Source: XN24 sp047921455 (GTDB lineage Bacteria; Pseudomonadota; Gammaproteobacteria; Steroidobacterales; XN24). Taken from it: a stretch of 64,000 nucleotides of DNA. The notes beneath the pieces are model-generated. The model searched no databases and was not told where the DNA came from. It was given only the letters and a program-made list of their open reading frames with translations. The DNA lies in assembly GCA_047921455.1 (NCBI GenBank), contig JBLRWC010000003.1, forward strand, positions 1 through 64,000, in the 5' to 3' direction. The position numbers were made by a program, and so were the translations under genes. This document shows positions 26,950 to 35,816 of this stretch, piece by piece (the first letter of the stretch is position 1; each line of letters starts with the position of its first letter).

Positions 26950-26979
26950 TTGACAGCCCCTTCCCGCGCCACGAATACT
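26950..26979 (+). promoter_or_regulatory. Promoter of the biotin operon
   Basis: A perfect TTGACA (26950-26955) and AATACT (26974-26979) are 18 bases apart, about 95 bases before the bioB ATG. The -35 abuts the comF start codon on the other strand. I see no recognisable BirA operator (long TTGTAAACC-type inverted repeat). Confidence 0.55.
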
Positions 26980-27037
26980 CTCCGCTCATTTTGCCCTGGC
27001 ACCAACGCACCCCCGAGTGCCGATTTCTCACTCCCCT

Positions 27038-27053
27038 GGCCCGAAAACGGGCC
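27038..27053 (+). promoter_or_regulatory. Small hairpin in the bioB leader
   Basis: GGCCCG (27038-27043) and CGGGCC (27048-27053) flank AAAA, 19 bases before the bioB start. It would lie in the mRNA leader next to the ribosome-binding region. No T-tract follows, so it is not an evident terminator. Confidence 0.3.
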
Positions 27054-27072
27054 TCGACAGCGAGCCTGATCC

Positions 27073-28056
27073 ATGACTGAGCCCCGTTTCGATTGGCGCC
27101 TTGAAGAAGTGCGCGAGCTGTTCGATTTGCCGCTGTTCGACCTGCTATACCGCGCCCATGGCACGCACCGCGAGCATTTTCCGCGCCACCAGGTGCAGGT
27201 CAGCACGCTGCTGTCGATCAAGACCGGCGCCTGCCCGGAGGACTGTGCCTACTGTCCGCAGAGTGTCCGGCACGACACGAAGCTGCCGGTGGACCCGTTG
27301 CTGGACGTCGAGCACGTGGTGGCGCGGGCACGCGCCGCGCGCGATTCGGGCGCGACGCGCTTCTGCATGGGCGCCGCGTGGCGCAACCCGAAGCCGAAAC
27401 AACTCGCCGCAGTCGCCGAAATGGTGCGCCAGGTACGCGCGCTGGGACTGGAGACCTGCGCCACGCTGGGCATGCTGACGGCCGAGCAGGCCGCAGCCCT
27501 GCGCGCAGCCGGCCTGGACTTTTACAACCACAACCTCGACACGTCCGAGGCTTTCTACCCGGAAATCATCACCACCCGGACCTACGCCGATCGGCTCGCA
27601 ACGCTGCAACACGTCCGCGACGCCGGGCTCAAGGTGTGTTGCGGCGGAATTCTCGGCATGGGCGAGACCCGGGAGGATCGGGTCGCCTTGCTGCATACGC
27701 TGGCCACGCTGCCGGCGCACCCGGAAAGCGTGCCCGTCAACCAGCTGGTCCGGGTGCCGGGTACCCCGTTGGAGGGTGCGGAGCCGCTGGATCCCTTCGA
27801 ATTCGTTCGTACCATCGCCGTCGCGCGCGTCCTGATGCCTGGCTCGCACCTGCGCCTGTCGGCCGGTCGCACGGAAATGAGCGCCGAACTCCAGGCGCTG
27901 GCATTTTTTGCCGGCGCCAACTCGATCTTCTACGGCGAGAAGCTGTTGACGACGCCTAACCCGGATGCCGATGGCGACATGGCGCTGTTGCGGCGGCTCG
28001 GGCTGGTGCCCGAACCGGGTCCGGCGGACGCGCATGCCGACGCTGCGCATAGCTGA
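27073..28056 (+). CDS. bioB: Biotin synthase
   Basis: BioB is the radical SAM enzyme that inserts sulfur into dethiobiotin. The 327-residue product has the CPEDCAYC motif (Cys54, Cys58, Cys61) for the 4Fe-4S cluster. YNHNLDTS, CCGGILGMGE and LSAGRTEM are further family blocks. Its final codons overlap the bioF start by 23 bases. First gene of bioBFHCD. Confidence 0.97.
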   Translation: MTEPRFDWRLEEVRELFDLPLFDLLYRAHGTHREHFPRHQVQVSTLLSIKTGACPEDCAYCPQSVRHDTKLPVDPLLDVEHVVARARAARDSGATRFCMGAAWRNPKPKQLAAVAEMVRQVRALGLETCATLGMLTAEQAAALRAAGLDFYNHNLDTSEAFYPEIITTRTYADRLATLQHVRDAGLKVCCGGILGMGETREDRVALLHTLATLPAHPESVPVNQLVRVPGTPLEGAEPLDPFEFVRTIAVARVLMPGSHLRLSAGRTEMSAELQALAFFAGANSIFYGEKLLTTPNPDADGDMALLRRLGLVPEPGPADAHADAAHS

Positions 28057-29230
28057 GTCGCGGCGCGCCGAACTGGCCCGGCTCGCGGCGGCCGACCTCT
28101 ACCGGCGGCGACGCATCACAGCCTGGCAGCCAACGCTCGGTCCCGCCGAGTTGCTGGTCGACGGCCGGCGCTGCCTGGCGTTCTGCAGTAACGATTATCT
28201 CGGCCTGGCGCGCGAGCCGCGCGTCGCGCGCGCCATGGCGGACGGCGCGCTGGCCTGGGGCGCCGGCAGCGGTGCGGCGCACCTCGTCACCGGTCATACC
28301 GCCGAACACCACGCCCTCGAGGAAGAGCTGGCGGCGTTTACCCGCTGCCCGCGTGCCTTGCTGTTTTCCTCCGGCTACATGGCGAACCTCGGCCTGCTGG
28401 GCGCGCTGGCCGGCCGCGGCGACCTGGTGGCCGAGGATCGCCTCAATCACGCCTCCCTGATCGACGCCAGTCGCCTGTCCGGCGCCACCGTGCGCCGTTA
28501 CGCCCACGCGGATCCGGCCGCGGCGGCGCGTCGGCTGGCGAATTTCACGGGCGGCAAATTCATCGTCACCGACGGTATTTTCAGCATGGATGGCGATGCT
28601 GCGCCGCTGGCGGCGCTGGCCGCGCTGGCCGCGCGCGAAGGGGCCGAGTTGCTGGTGGACGACGCCCATGGCTTCGGCGTGATCGGCCCGCGAGGGCAGG
28701 GCAGCCTGGCGGTCGCCGGCCTCGAGCCCGCCTCGGTCGGTGCGCTGGTGGGCACGCTCGGCAAGGCGCTCGGCACCTGCGGCGCCTTCGTGGCCGGCAG
28801 CGAGACGCTCATCGAGACGCTCATCCAGCGCTCGCGCAGCTATATCTACACCACCGCGCCGCCGCCCGCCGTGGCGGCGGCGACGCGGGTGGCGCTGGCC
28901 ATCGCCAGCGAAGAGTCCTGGCGGCGCGAACGCCTGGCCGCGCTCGTGGCGCGGTTCCGTACCGGAGCGGCGCTGCTCGGCCTGCGCCTGGGCGCCTCCG
29001 CAACCCCCATCCAGCCGGTCATGACCGGCGATGCGCGCACTGCGCTCGAGGCGGCTGAGCGGTTATTTCACGCCGGCCTGTGGGTGACGCCCATCCGGCC
29101 GCCCACCGTGCCGGCGGGTGCCGCCCGGCTGCGCATCACCTTCTCGGCCGTGCACCGGGACGAGGAAGTGGACCGGCTGCTCGAGTCGCTGGCGGGCATC
29201 CCGTCCCTGCGCGACGGCGCGCCGGCATGA
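28034..29230 (+). CDS. bioF: 8-amino-7-oxononanoate synthase
   Basis: BioF is a PLP enzyme that condenses pimeloyl-ACP with alanine. The 398-residue product has FCSNDYLGLA, GSGAAHLVTGH, VDDAHGFGVIG and the PLP-lysine block GTLGKALGTCG (Lys244). The ATG at 28034 lies inside bioB. The gene ends in ATGA with bioH. Confidence 0.96.
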   Translation: MPTLRIAESRRAELARLAAADLYRRRRITAWQPTLGPAELLVDGRRCLAFCSNDYLGLAREPRVARAMADGALAWGAGSGAAHLVTGHTAEHHALEEELAAFTRCPRALLFSSGYMANLGLLGALAGRGDLVAEDRLNHASLIDASRLSGATVRRYAHADPAAAARRLANFTGGKFIVTDGIFSMDGDAAPLAALAALAAREGAELLVDDAHGFGVIGPRGQGSLAVAGLEPASVGALVGTLGKALGTCGAFVAGSETLIETLIQRSRSYIYTTAPPPAVAAATRVALAIASEESWRRERLAALVARFRTGAALLGLRLGASATPIQPVMTGDARTALEAAERLFHAGLWVTPIRPPTVPAGAARLRITFSAVHRDEEVDRLLESLAGIPSLRDGAPA

Positions 29231-30006
29231 AGCTGCACGTGGAAACCGCCGGCCATGGCCCCGCCCTGGTGCTGCTGCACGGCTGGGGCCTGCACTCGGG
29301 CATCTGGTCAACGTTGTTGCCACAACTCGTCCAGCACTACCGCGTCTCGTGCATCGACCTGCCGGGTCACGGGCACAGCCCGGCGCCGAGCGACGCCTTC
29401 GATCTCGAGGCCGCGGCCACGGCGATTGCCGCGCATGCCCCCCCCGGCGCGGCCTGGCTCGGCTGGTCGCTGGGTGGCCAGCTGGCGCTGGCGGCTGCGC
29501 TGGCCGGCCACGACATCAGCCGGCTGGTGCTGGTGGCGACCACGCCCCGCTTTGTCACGGCTGCAGACTGGCCCTGCGGCGTGGCGCCCGCCACGCTGGC
29601 GGGCTTCGCGACCTCGCTGGCCGCGGACCATCGCAAGACGGTGCGGGATTTCCTCAGCCTGCAGGTGCGCGGCGACCGGCACGCCGCGAGCCTGCTGAGA
29701 AAGTTGCGCGCGGCGCTCAAGGAGCGCGGCGACCCGGCCCCTGGCGCGCTTCGCGGGGGCCTCGAAATCCTGGCCGCCACCGACCTGCGCGAGCGCCTCG
29801 GCGCGCTGCCCCAGCCGACGCTGGTGATTGCCGGCGAACGGGACCGCCTGACCCCGGCCATGGCGGGCCAGCGGCTCGCAGCCAGCTTGCCGGACGGCCG
29901 CTGCCTGGTGCTGCCCGGCGCGGCTCATGCGCCATTCCTGGCCCAGCCCGCGGCGTTCCTTGCGGCCGTGACCGGTTTCCTGCCGGGTCGGGAGGCTGCG
30001 GCATGA
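29227..30006 (+). CDS. bioH: Pimeloyl-ACP methyl ester esterase
   Basis: BioH is an alpha/beta hydrolase that removes the methyl group from pimeloyl-ACP methyl ester, ending the BioC-initiated pathway. The 259-residue product has the oxyanion region LLHGWGLHSGIW, the nucleophile elbow GWSLGGQ (Ser81), an Asp in IAGERDRLTP and the His in GAAHAPFL. It overlaps bioF and bioC by four bases each. Having bioH within the operon pairs it directly with bioC. Confidence 0.93.
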   Translation: MKLHVETAGHGPALVLLHGWGLHSGIWSTLLPQLVQHYRVSCIDLPGHGHSPAPSDAFDLEAAATAIAAHAPPGAAWLGWSLGGQLALAAALAGHDISRLVLVATTPRFVTAADWPCGVAPATLAGFATSLAADHRKTVRDFLSLQVRGDRHAASLLRKLRAALKERGDPAPGALRGGLEILAATDLRERLGALPQPTLVIAGERDRLTPAMAGQRLAASLPDGRCLVLPGAAHAPFLAQPAAFLAAVTGFLPGREAAA

Positions 30007-30963
30007 GCGGCGATCCCTTCAGCATGGACATCGCCCGCGTGCGCGCCGCTTTCGATACCGCGGCTGCGGACTACGACGCCGTGGCCGTGCTGCAGGCCGA
30101 AATCCGCGGTCGACTGCTGGAACGGCTCGAGCTGTTTCGCATCAAGCCGCACCGGATCCTGGACGCGGGCTGCGGCACCGGGCACGCGGCGCGCGCGCTG
30201 CTGCAACATTACCGCGGCGCTGGCCTGGTGGCGCTGGACGTCGCGCCGGGCATGTTGCGCGCCACGCGTCGCCGGCGTCCCTGGCTGCGCCGCCTCGACT
30301 CGGTCTGCGGGGATGCCGCCGCGTTGCCGCTGGCCACGGACTCGGTGGACCTGGTGTTCTCGAACCTGATGTTGCAGTGGTGCAACGAACCCGACCGCGT
30401 GTTCTCGGAGTTTCAGCGGGTGCTGCGCCCCGGCGGCTTGCTGCTGTTCAGCAGTTTCGGGCCCGATACTTTGAAGGAATTGCGCGCGGCCTGGGGCGCA
30501 GCCGATGGCCACACGCACGTCAGCCGCTTCATCGATATGCATGACCTCGGCGATGCCCTGGTGCGTGCCGGCCTCGGACAGCCCGTCATGGACATGGAAC
30601 ACCTGGTCCTGACGTATCCGGACGTGCGCAGCCTGATGCGCGACCTGAAGACCATGGGCGCCCGCAACGCGACCGCCGGGCGCAGCCGTGGCCTGACCGG
30701 GCCGCGCCGGCTCGCGGCGGTCGAAGCGCACTACGAAAAGCTGCGGCGCGACGGCCGGCTGCCGGCGACCTGGGAAGTGGTTTATGGCCACGCCTGGGCC
30801 GGCGANNNNNNNNNNNNNNNNNNNNNNNNNNNNNNNNNNNNNNNNNNNNNNNNNNNNNNNNNNNNNNNNNNNNNNNNNNNNNNNNNNNNNNNNNNNNNNN
30901 NNNNNCCGCAGCCACGGGACACAGACCACCGTGCCTTTGTCGCGCCTCGAGCGGCGTCGCTGA
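30003..30963 (+). CDS. bioC: Malonyl-ACP O-methyltransferase, interrupted by assembly gap
   Basis: BioC methylates malonyl-ACP to start pimeloyl synthesis by the fatty-acid machinery. The visible N-terminal 267 codons include the SAM motif ILDAGCGTGHAARALL, FSNLMLQWCNEP and VLRPGGLLLFSSFGPDTL. The 100-N gap begins after VVYGHAWAG. After the gap, the frame starting at 30907 reads RSHGTQTTVPLSRLERRR then TGA at 30961-30963, a plausible BioC tail. This stop overlaps the bioD ATG as TGATG. The true missing length must be a multiple of three if the gene is intact. Confidence 0.92.
30806..30905. other. Assembly gap (100 N)
   Basis: A run of exactly 100 N, the usual placeholder for a scaffold join of unknown size. 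It falls inside bioC near its 3' end. Frame reconstruction on both sides shows that 100 cannot be the true length for an intact bioC. Any open frame read through it is artificial. Confidence 0.99.
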
Positions 30964-31685
30964 TGCAAGGCATCTTCGTCACCGGCACCGACACCGATGT
31001 GGGCAAGACGCTGTTTTGCGCTGCCCTGCTGATACGGCTCGGGGCCAGCGGTGTGCGCGCCGCCGCCTGCAAACCGGTCGCCGCTGGCTGCCGGCGAGTA
31101 CAAGGACAGTTGGTCAATGGCGATGCGGCATTGCTGGCGCGGCTGGCACCGGTCCAGGCGCCGTTGGCCCTCGTCAACCCGGTGGCGCTGGAACCGGCCA
31201 TCGCGCCGCATATCGCTGCCGCCGAGTCCGGCGCCAGGCTGGATGCCGGCGAACTGGCGGCGGCCTGCCGCAGGGCGGCGTCCGGGGCCGAGTACCTGGT
31301 GGTGGAGGGCGCCGGCGGCTGGCGGGTGCCGTTGGGGCCGACCGAATCGCTCGCGGATGTGGCCGTCGCGCTGCGACTGCCCGTAGTGCTGGTGGTCGGT
31401 CTCCGGTTGGGCTGCCTCAATCATGCCCTGCTGAGCGCCGCGGCCATCCGGGCGGACGGCCTGCGGCTGGCCGGTTGGGTCGCCAACCCGCTGGCGCCGG
31501 CGATGTCCCGGCTGGAAGAGAATATCGCGACCCTCGCGGCGCGCCTCGACGCGCCGCTGCTCGCCCGGTTGCCGGACTGCGGCGCCGGCAGCGAGGAGGC
31601 GCGCGCACACCGGGCGGCCGCGGCCCTGCCGGCGGACCTCGGCGCGCGGTTGTTGCACGGCATTGCGGCATTCACTTACGATTAG
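30963..31685 (+). CDS. bioD: Dethiobiotin synthetase
   Basis: BioD closes the ureido ring of dethiobiotin using ATP and CO2. The 240-residue product starts MQGIFVTGTDTDVGKTLFC with the P-loop lysine at residue 15. VEGAGGWRVPLGP is the second family block, and KPVAAGCR carries the conserved Lys near residue 38. The ATG shares its A with the bioC stop. It is the last gene of the biotin operon. CCGTG/CACGG (31701-31717) is a short stem after the gene without a T-tract. Confidence 0.95.
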   Translation: MQGIFVTGTDTDVGKTLFCAALLIRLGASGVRAAACKPVAAGCRRVQGQLVNGDAALLARLAPVQAPLALVNPVALEPAIAPHIAAAESGARLDAGELAAACRRAASGAEYLVVEGAGGWRVPLGPTESLADVAVALRLPVVLVVGLRLGCLNHALLSAAAIRADGLRLAGWVANPLAPAMSRLEENIATLAARLDAPLLARLPDCGAGSEEARAHRAAAALPADLGARLLHGIAAFTYD

Positions 31686-31824
31686 CGCGCTTTTGCAGCA
31701 CCGTGATTAACCACGGGAGGTTGAAAACGTCTCCGAAACCAGCGACAGGCTTCTTGGGCAAATCCTGATCAGCGCGAATTCTTCGCTGACCAAGCGGGGG
31801 GCAGTACTGTTTTTCGGCGTCACC

Positions 31825-32217
31825 GTGGCGGCCTCGCTGTTGTTGGCGGGCCTGCTGGCGCTACGTGGCTTCTGGCCGGTAGTACCGTTTGCGGGCCTGG
31901 AGTTGTTCGCACTGGGACTGGCGCTCGGCCTGAGCATGAAACGCAGCCGGTACCGGGAATGCGTCAGTGTCTACGACGATCGGATCGTGATCGAAAAAGG
32001 CACCGGCGCGATCGAGGAGCGGCTCGAGTTGCCGCGCCACTGGACGCGAGTGGAGTTGGTGCGCGCTCCGTGGCGGAGCCATCCAAGCCGGCTGTTGCTG
32101 CGTTGCCACGACAAGAGCTGGGAAGTCGGCAAGGTGCTGACAGAGACAGAAAGAGAAAGCTTGCGGCTGCGCCTTGTCGAGCTGACTGGCGGAAACAAGA
32201 CGTTCGCAACCGGATAG
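31825..32217 (+). CDS. DUF2244 family membrane protein; true start probably upstream
   Basis: A small two-helix membrane protein family of unknown function, often found just before coxB. From the GTG at 31825 it gives 130 residues, but this start falls inside the first membrane helix. The same frame is open back to 31711 and encodes the conserved family N-terminus (ANSSLTKRGAVLFFG). A GGGAGG at 31715-31720 lies eight bases before a GTC TCC GAA ACC (31729), which would read as an MSETS-like start if the first codon were GTG. The C-terminus has W-rich beta strands typical of the family (HWTRVELV, LLLRC). Possibly involved in oxidase assembly by context only. Confidence 0.7.
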   Translation: MAASLLLAGLLALRGFWPVVPFAGLELFALGLALGLSMKRSRYRECVSVYDDRIVIEKGTGAIEERLELPRHWTRVELVRAPWRSHPSRLLLRCHDKSWEVGKVLTETERESLRLRLVELTGGNKTFATG

Positions 32218-32271
32218 CGGTGCGCGACGAAATTTGAGTGAGAGTGTCCTGATCCAGGGGAGCCCGGACTG

Positions 32272-33489
32272 ATGTCCAAGACCACGACTAGGTGGATCGG
32301 CCGCATAGCGGCAGGCGCGGGGTTGTCCCTCGCCGTACAGGCGTCGGCATGGGCCGACTGGGCGGTGAACATGCCACGCGGCGTGACCGAGATCAGCAAT
32401 GAGGTCTATGAGCTTCACATGCTGATTTTTGGCATCTGCGTCGCCATCGCGGTGGTCGTTTTCGGCGCGATGATCTGGTCCATTATCTACCACCGCAAGG
32501 CGCGCGGGGTGGAAGCGGCCAAGTTCTCGCACAGCACGAAAGTAGAAATCGTCTGGACGACCATCCCCATCGTCATCCTCGTGGCCATGGCCGTGCCCGC
32601 GGCCGACACCCTGATCCGCATGGAAGACACGCGCGACAGCGACATGACCGTGAAAGTCACTGGCTACCAGTGGATGTGGGAGTATGAATACCTCGACCAG
32701 GACATACAGTTCTTCAGCCGCCTCGCGGAAGAATCCAACCGGGCCCGCCAACTGCGGGCGGGAATTGATGTCCGCCAGGTCGAGAACTACCTCCTCGACG
32801 TCGATAATCCCATGGTGGTGCCGGTCGGCGCCAAGGTTCGCCTGTTGCTGACCGCGAACGATGTCATCCACTCCTGGTGGGTCCCAGACTTCGGCGGCAA
32901 AAAAGACGCCATCCCCGGCTTCATCAACGAATTCTGGTTCCAGGCCGAGGAAGTCGGCACCTTCCGCGGCCAGTGCGCGGAGCTGTGCGGTCGCGACCAT
33001 GCCTTCATGCCGATCGTGGTCGAAGTATTGCCAGTCGCCGAGTTCGAGGCCTGGCTGGCCCAGCGCTCACCGACCGCGACGGTACAGCCGGCGGTCGCCC
33101 GCACGGATACGGTGGAGACCGAAGCCGCCCCGGTAGCCGCGCCGGTAGCCGCGGCGCAGCAACCCGAAACGACCGCAGCGGCGGAATGGAGCCGGGACAC
33201 CGCCATGAGCCGCGGGCGCGACCTGCACCAGCGCAATTGCGCGGCCTGTCACCAGGCTGACGGCCAGGGACTCCCGGCCGCCGGCTTCCCCGCGCTGGCC
33301 GGCACGCGGATCGGCCTGGAAGAGCATATCGACGTCAGCTTGCGCGGCCGCCGCGGCACGGCGATGGCGGCCTTCGGTCCGCAGCTCGACAATGAGGAGC
33401 TGGCAGCGATCATCACCTACCAGCGCAATGCCTGGGGCAACGACACCGGCGACCTCGTGGAACCCGCCGACATCGCCGCCGCCCGCTGA
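32272..33489 (+). CDS. coxB: Cytochrome c oxidase subunit II with fused cytochrome c domain
   Basis: Subunit II accepts electrons at the CuA centre. The 405-residue product has a signal sequence and two membrane helices (about residues 48-72 and 92-112). The cupredoxin domain has the CuA ligands in HSWWVPDFG and CAELCGRDHAFM. An Ala/Pro/Val linker with a tandem repeat follows (about 275-300). The C-terminal cytochrome c domain carries the heme motif CAACH and a likely Met ligand. The fusion makes this a caa3-like oxidase that can carry its own electron donor domain. Confidence 0.95.
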   Translation: MSKTTTRWIGRIAAGAGLSLAVQASAWADWAVNMPRGVTEISNEVYELHMLIFGICVAIAVVVFGAMIWSIIYHRKARGVEAAKFSHSTKVEIVWTTIPIVILVAMAVPAADTLIRMEDTRDSDMTVKVTGYQWMWEYEYLDQDIQFFSRLAEESNRARQLRAGIDVRQVENYLLDVDNPMVVPVGAKVRLLLTANDVIHSWWVPDFGGKKDAIPGFINEFWFQAEEVGTFRGQCAELCGRDHAFMPIVVEVLPVAEFEAWLAQRSPTATVQPAVARTDTVETEAAPVAAPVAAAQQPETTAAAEWSRDTAMSRGRDLHQRNCAACHQADGQGLPAAGFPALAGTRIGLEEHIDVSLRGRRGTAMAAFGPQLDNEELAAIITYQRNAWGNDTGDLVEPADIAAAR

Positions 33490-33512
33490 GCCGAATCCAG
33501 GAGAATTACCCG

Positions 33513-35090
33513 ATGTCCACCGCGACCCACGCCGAGCACGCTGATCACGGCCACCACCCCACCGGCTTTTTGCGCTGGCTGACCACCACGAATCACAAGG
33601 ACATCGGCACGATGTACCTGGTGTTCAGCCTGGTGATGTTCTTCGTCGGCGGCAGCATGGCGCTGATCATCCGCGCCGAATTGTTCCAACCCGGGCTGCA
33701 GTTCGTCGATCCGGCGTTCTTCAACCAGATGACCACCATGCACGCGCTGATCATGATTTTCGGCGCCGTGATGCCGGCCTTCGTGGGCCTGGCCAACTGG
33801 ATGGTGCCGTTGCAGATCGGCGCACCCGATATGGCGCTGCCCCGGCTGAACAACTGGAGCTTCTGGATCCTGCCGTTTGCGTTCACGCTGCTGCTGCTGA
33901 CGCTGTTCCTGCCCGGTGGCGCGCCAGCCTCCGGCTGGACGATGTATCCGCCGCTGGTCCTGCAAACAGGCAACGCGTTTCCGTTCCTGATTTTCGCGAT
34001 TCACCTGATGGGCCTGTCCTCCATCATGGGCGCCATCAATATCATCGTCACCATCATGAACATGCGCGCGCCCGGCATGGGACTGCTGAAGATGCCCTTG
34101 TTCGTCTGGACCTGGCTGATCACCGCCTACCTGCTGATCCTGGTGATGCCGGTGCTCGCGGGCGCGGTCACCATGCTGCTGACCGACAAGTACTTCGGTA
34201 CCTCGTTCTTCGCGGCGGCCGGTGGCGGCGACCCGGTGATGTTCCAGCATATTTTCTGGTTCTTCGGGCATCCCGAGGTCTACATCATGATCCTGCCGGC
34301 GTTCGGCATCATCTCGGAGATCATCCCGACCTTCGCGCGCAAGCCCCTGTTCGGCTACGCGGCGATGGTCTACGCCACGGCCAGCATCGCCTTCCTGTCG
34401 TTCATCGTCTGGGCGCACCACATGTTCACCGTCGGCATGCCGCTGGCCGGCCAGCTGTTCTTCATGTTCTCGACCATGCTGATCGCGGTGCCCACCGGCG
34501 TGAAGGTGTTCAACTGGGTAGCCACGATGTGGCGCGGCGCCATGACGTTCGAGACGCCCATGCTGTTTGCGCTGGCGTTCGTGTTCCTGTTCACCATCGG
34601 CGGCTTCTCCGGACTGATGCTCGCCATCGTCCCGGCCGACATGCAGTACCACGATTCGTATTTCGTGGTCGCGCACTTCCACTACGTGCTGGTGCCGGGT
34701 GCCGTGTTCGCCATCATGGCCGGCGTCTATTACTGGCTGCCCAAGTGGACCGGCCACATGTACAACGAAAAGATGGGCAAGCTGCATTTCTGGCTCACGG
34801 CGATTTCGGTCAACCTGACATTCTTCCCGATGCATTTCGTCGGCCTGGCCGGGATGCCGCGCAGGATTCCCGACTACGCCACGCAATTCGCGGATTTCAA
34901 CGCCATTGCAACCGTCGGCGCCTTTGTCTTCGGCTTCTCGCAGCTGCTGTTCGCCTGGAACATCTATCGTTGCGCCAAGGGCGGCGAGAAAGCCAGCGCG
35001 GGCGTCTGGGAAGGCTCGCACGGGCTGGAGTGGACCGTGCCTTCGCCGGCGCCGCTGCACACCTTCGACACGCCGCCGGTCGTGAAGTGA
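33513..35090 (+). CDS. coxA: Cytochrome c oxidase subunit I
   Basis: Catalytic heme-copper subunit of an A-type cytochrome oxidase. The 525-residue product has 12 transmembrane helices. The low-spin heme histidine is in TTMHALIM. FGHPEVYIM holds the CuB histidine with its cross-linked Tyr and the D-channel Glu. WAHHMFTVG has two CuB ligands, and the K-channel Lys is in PTGVKVFNW. HFHYVL has the histidines for the heme a3 and low-spin sites. It lies 23 bp after coxB. Confidence 0.97.
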   Translation: MSTATHAEHADHGHHPTGFLRWLTTTNHKDIGTMYLVFSLVMFFVGGSMALIIRAELFQPGLQFVDPAFFNQMTTMHALIMIFGAVMPAFVGLANWMVPLQIGAPDMALPRLNNWSFWILPFAFTLLLLTLFLPGGAPASGWTMYPPLVLQTGNAFPFLIFAIHLMGLSSIMGAINIIVTIMNMRAPGMGLLKMPLFVWTWLITAYLLILVMPVLAGAVTMLLTDKYFGTSFFAAAGGGDPVMFQHIFWFFGHPEVYIMILPAFGIISEIIPTFARKPLFGYAAMVYATASIAFLSFIVWAHHMFTVGMPLAGQLFFMFSTMLIAVPTGVKVFNWVATMWRGAMTFETPMLFALAFVFLFTIGGFSGLMLAIVPADMQYHDSYFVVAHFHYVLVPGAVFAIMAGVYYWLPKWTGHMYNEKMGKLHFWLTAISVNLTFFPMHFVGLAGMPRRIPDYATQFADFNAIATVGAFVFGFSQLLFAWNIYRCAKGGEKASAGVWEGSHGLEWTVPSPAPLHTFDTPPVVK

Positions 35091-35101
35091 CGGGGGCGGC
35101 C

Positions 35102-35239
35102 TTGGAACACCAGGCTCCAGACAAGCGCGCGCGCCGCGCCAGGGTGATTCGCAACGCGATCATCCTGGGTATCACGGCGTTCGCCATTTACCTGGTTTTC
35201 ATCATGCTGGTCGCGGAACGCGGCCCGGGGGCCTTGTGA
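35102..35239 (+). CDS. Small single-helix protein between coxA and ctaG
   Basis: A 45-residue frame starting at TTG 35102 (GGGGGCGG upstream), with GTG 35144 as an alternative. A basic N-terminus (DKRARRARVIRN) precedes one hydrophobic helix (AIILGITAFAIYLVFIMLVA). The stop overlaps the ctaG GTG (GTGA). Small proteins of this shape and position occur in other proteobacterial cox operons and are called oxidase small assembly proteins. The assignment here rests on position and topology. Confidence 0.6.
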   Translation: MEHQAPDKRARRARVIRNAIILGITAFAIYLVFIMLVAERGPGAL

Positions 35240-35772
35240 ACGACCGTAGTCCCCGGAACATGGTGGTGAAACTGGTCGCGCTGACCGTGGCGATGTTCGG
35301 CTTCGGTTTCCTGCTGGTGCCGATTTACGACGTGTTCTGCGATATCACGGGGCTCGGCGGCCGCACCAGCAACGAGGCGGCCGTAAATGTCGCCGTTGCG
35401 CCCGATACGTCCCGCACCGTGCGCGTCGAATTCGTCGCTTCCGTGAACGCTCGCGGTCCGTGGGAGTTCCGGCCGGCGGTGACCAGCATGTCGGTCCACC
35501 CCGGCCAGATGTACACCACCACCTACTGGGCGCGAAACATGCGCGACCTCGACGTCGTCGGTCACGCGGTGCCCAGCGTGGCGCCCGGCACCGCGGCACG
35601 TTATTTCGAAAAAACCGAGTGTTTCTGCTTTACGGAGCAACAGTTCGGCCCCAACGAGGGTCGCGACATGCCGGTGATTTTCATTATCGATCCTGACCTG
35701 CCCGCCCACGTGGACACGGTCACGCTTTCCTATACCTTCTTCGATCGGGCCGGCCTGGCCGCGGTGAAATGA
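35236..35772 (+). CDS. ctaG: Cytochrome c oxidase assembly protein CtaG/Cox11
   Basis: CtaG delivers copper to the CuB site of subunit I. The 178-residue product starts at GTG 35236. It has one N-terminal membrane anchor (about residues 9-29, ending LVPIYDVFCDITGLGG). The periplasmic immunoglobulin-like domain carries the copper motif ECFCF in FEKTECFCFTEQ. The C-terminus has VTLSYTFF. All expected Cox11 features are present. Confidence 0.95.
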   Translation: MNDRSPRNMVVKLVALTVAMFGFGFLLVPIYDVFCDITGLGGRTSNEAAVNVAVAPDTSRTVRVEFVASVNARGPWEFRPAVTSMSVHPGQMYTTTYWARNMRDLDVVGHAVPSVAPGTAARYFEKTECFCFTEQQFGPNEGRDMPVIFIIDPDLPAHVDTVTLSYTFFDRAGLAAVK

Positions 35773-35816
35773 CTTCACCCGGCGGGGCGGAATAAAACAA
35801 ACAGCGGGGAACTCCG

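Noticed and set aside
29118..31685. An 855-codon open frame through bioF, bioH, bioC and bioD
   Set aside because: It runs through the 100-N gap and, in its first part, through bioF and bioH in the wrong frame. Real genes explain the region.
33417..35060. A 547-codon open frame on the minus strand opposite coxA
   Set aside because: Low-complexity His/Gln/Arg-rich composition typical of the antisense of a GC-rich membrane protein; coxA is unambiguous.
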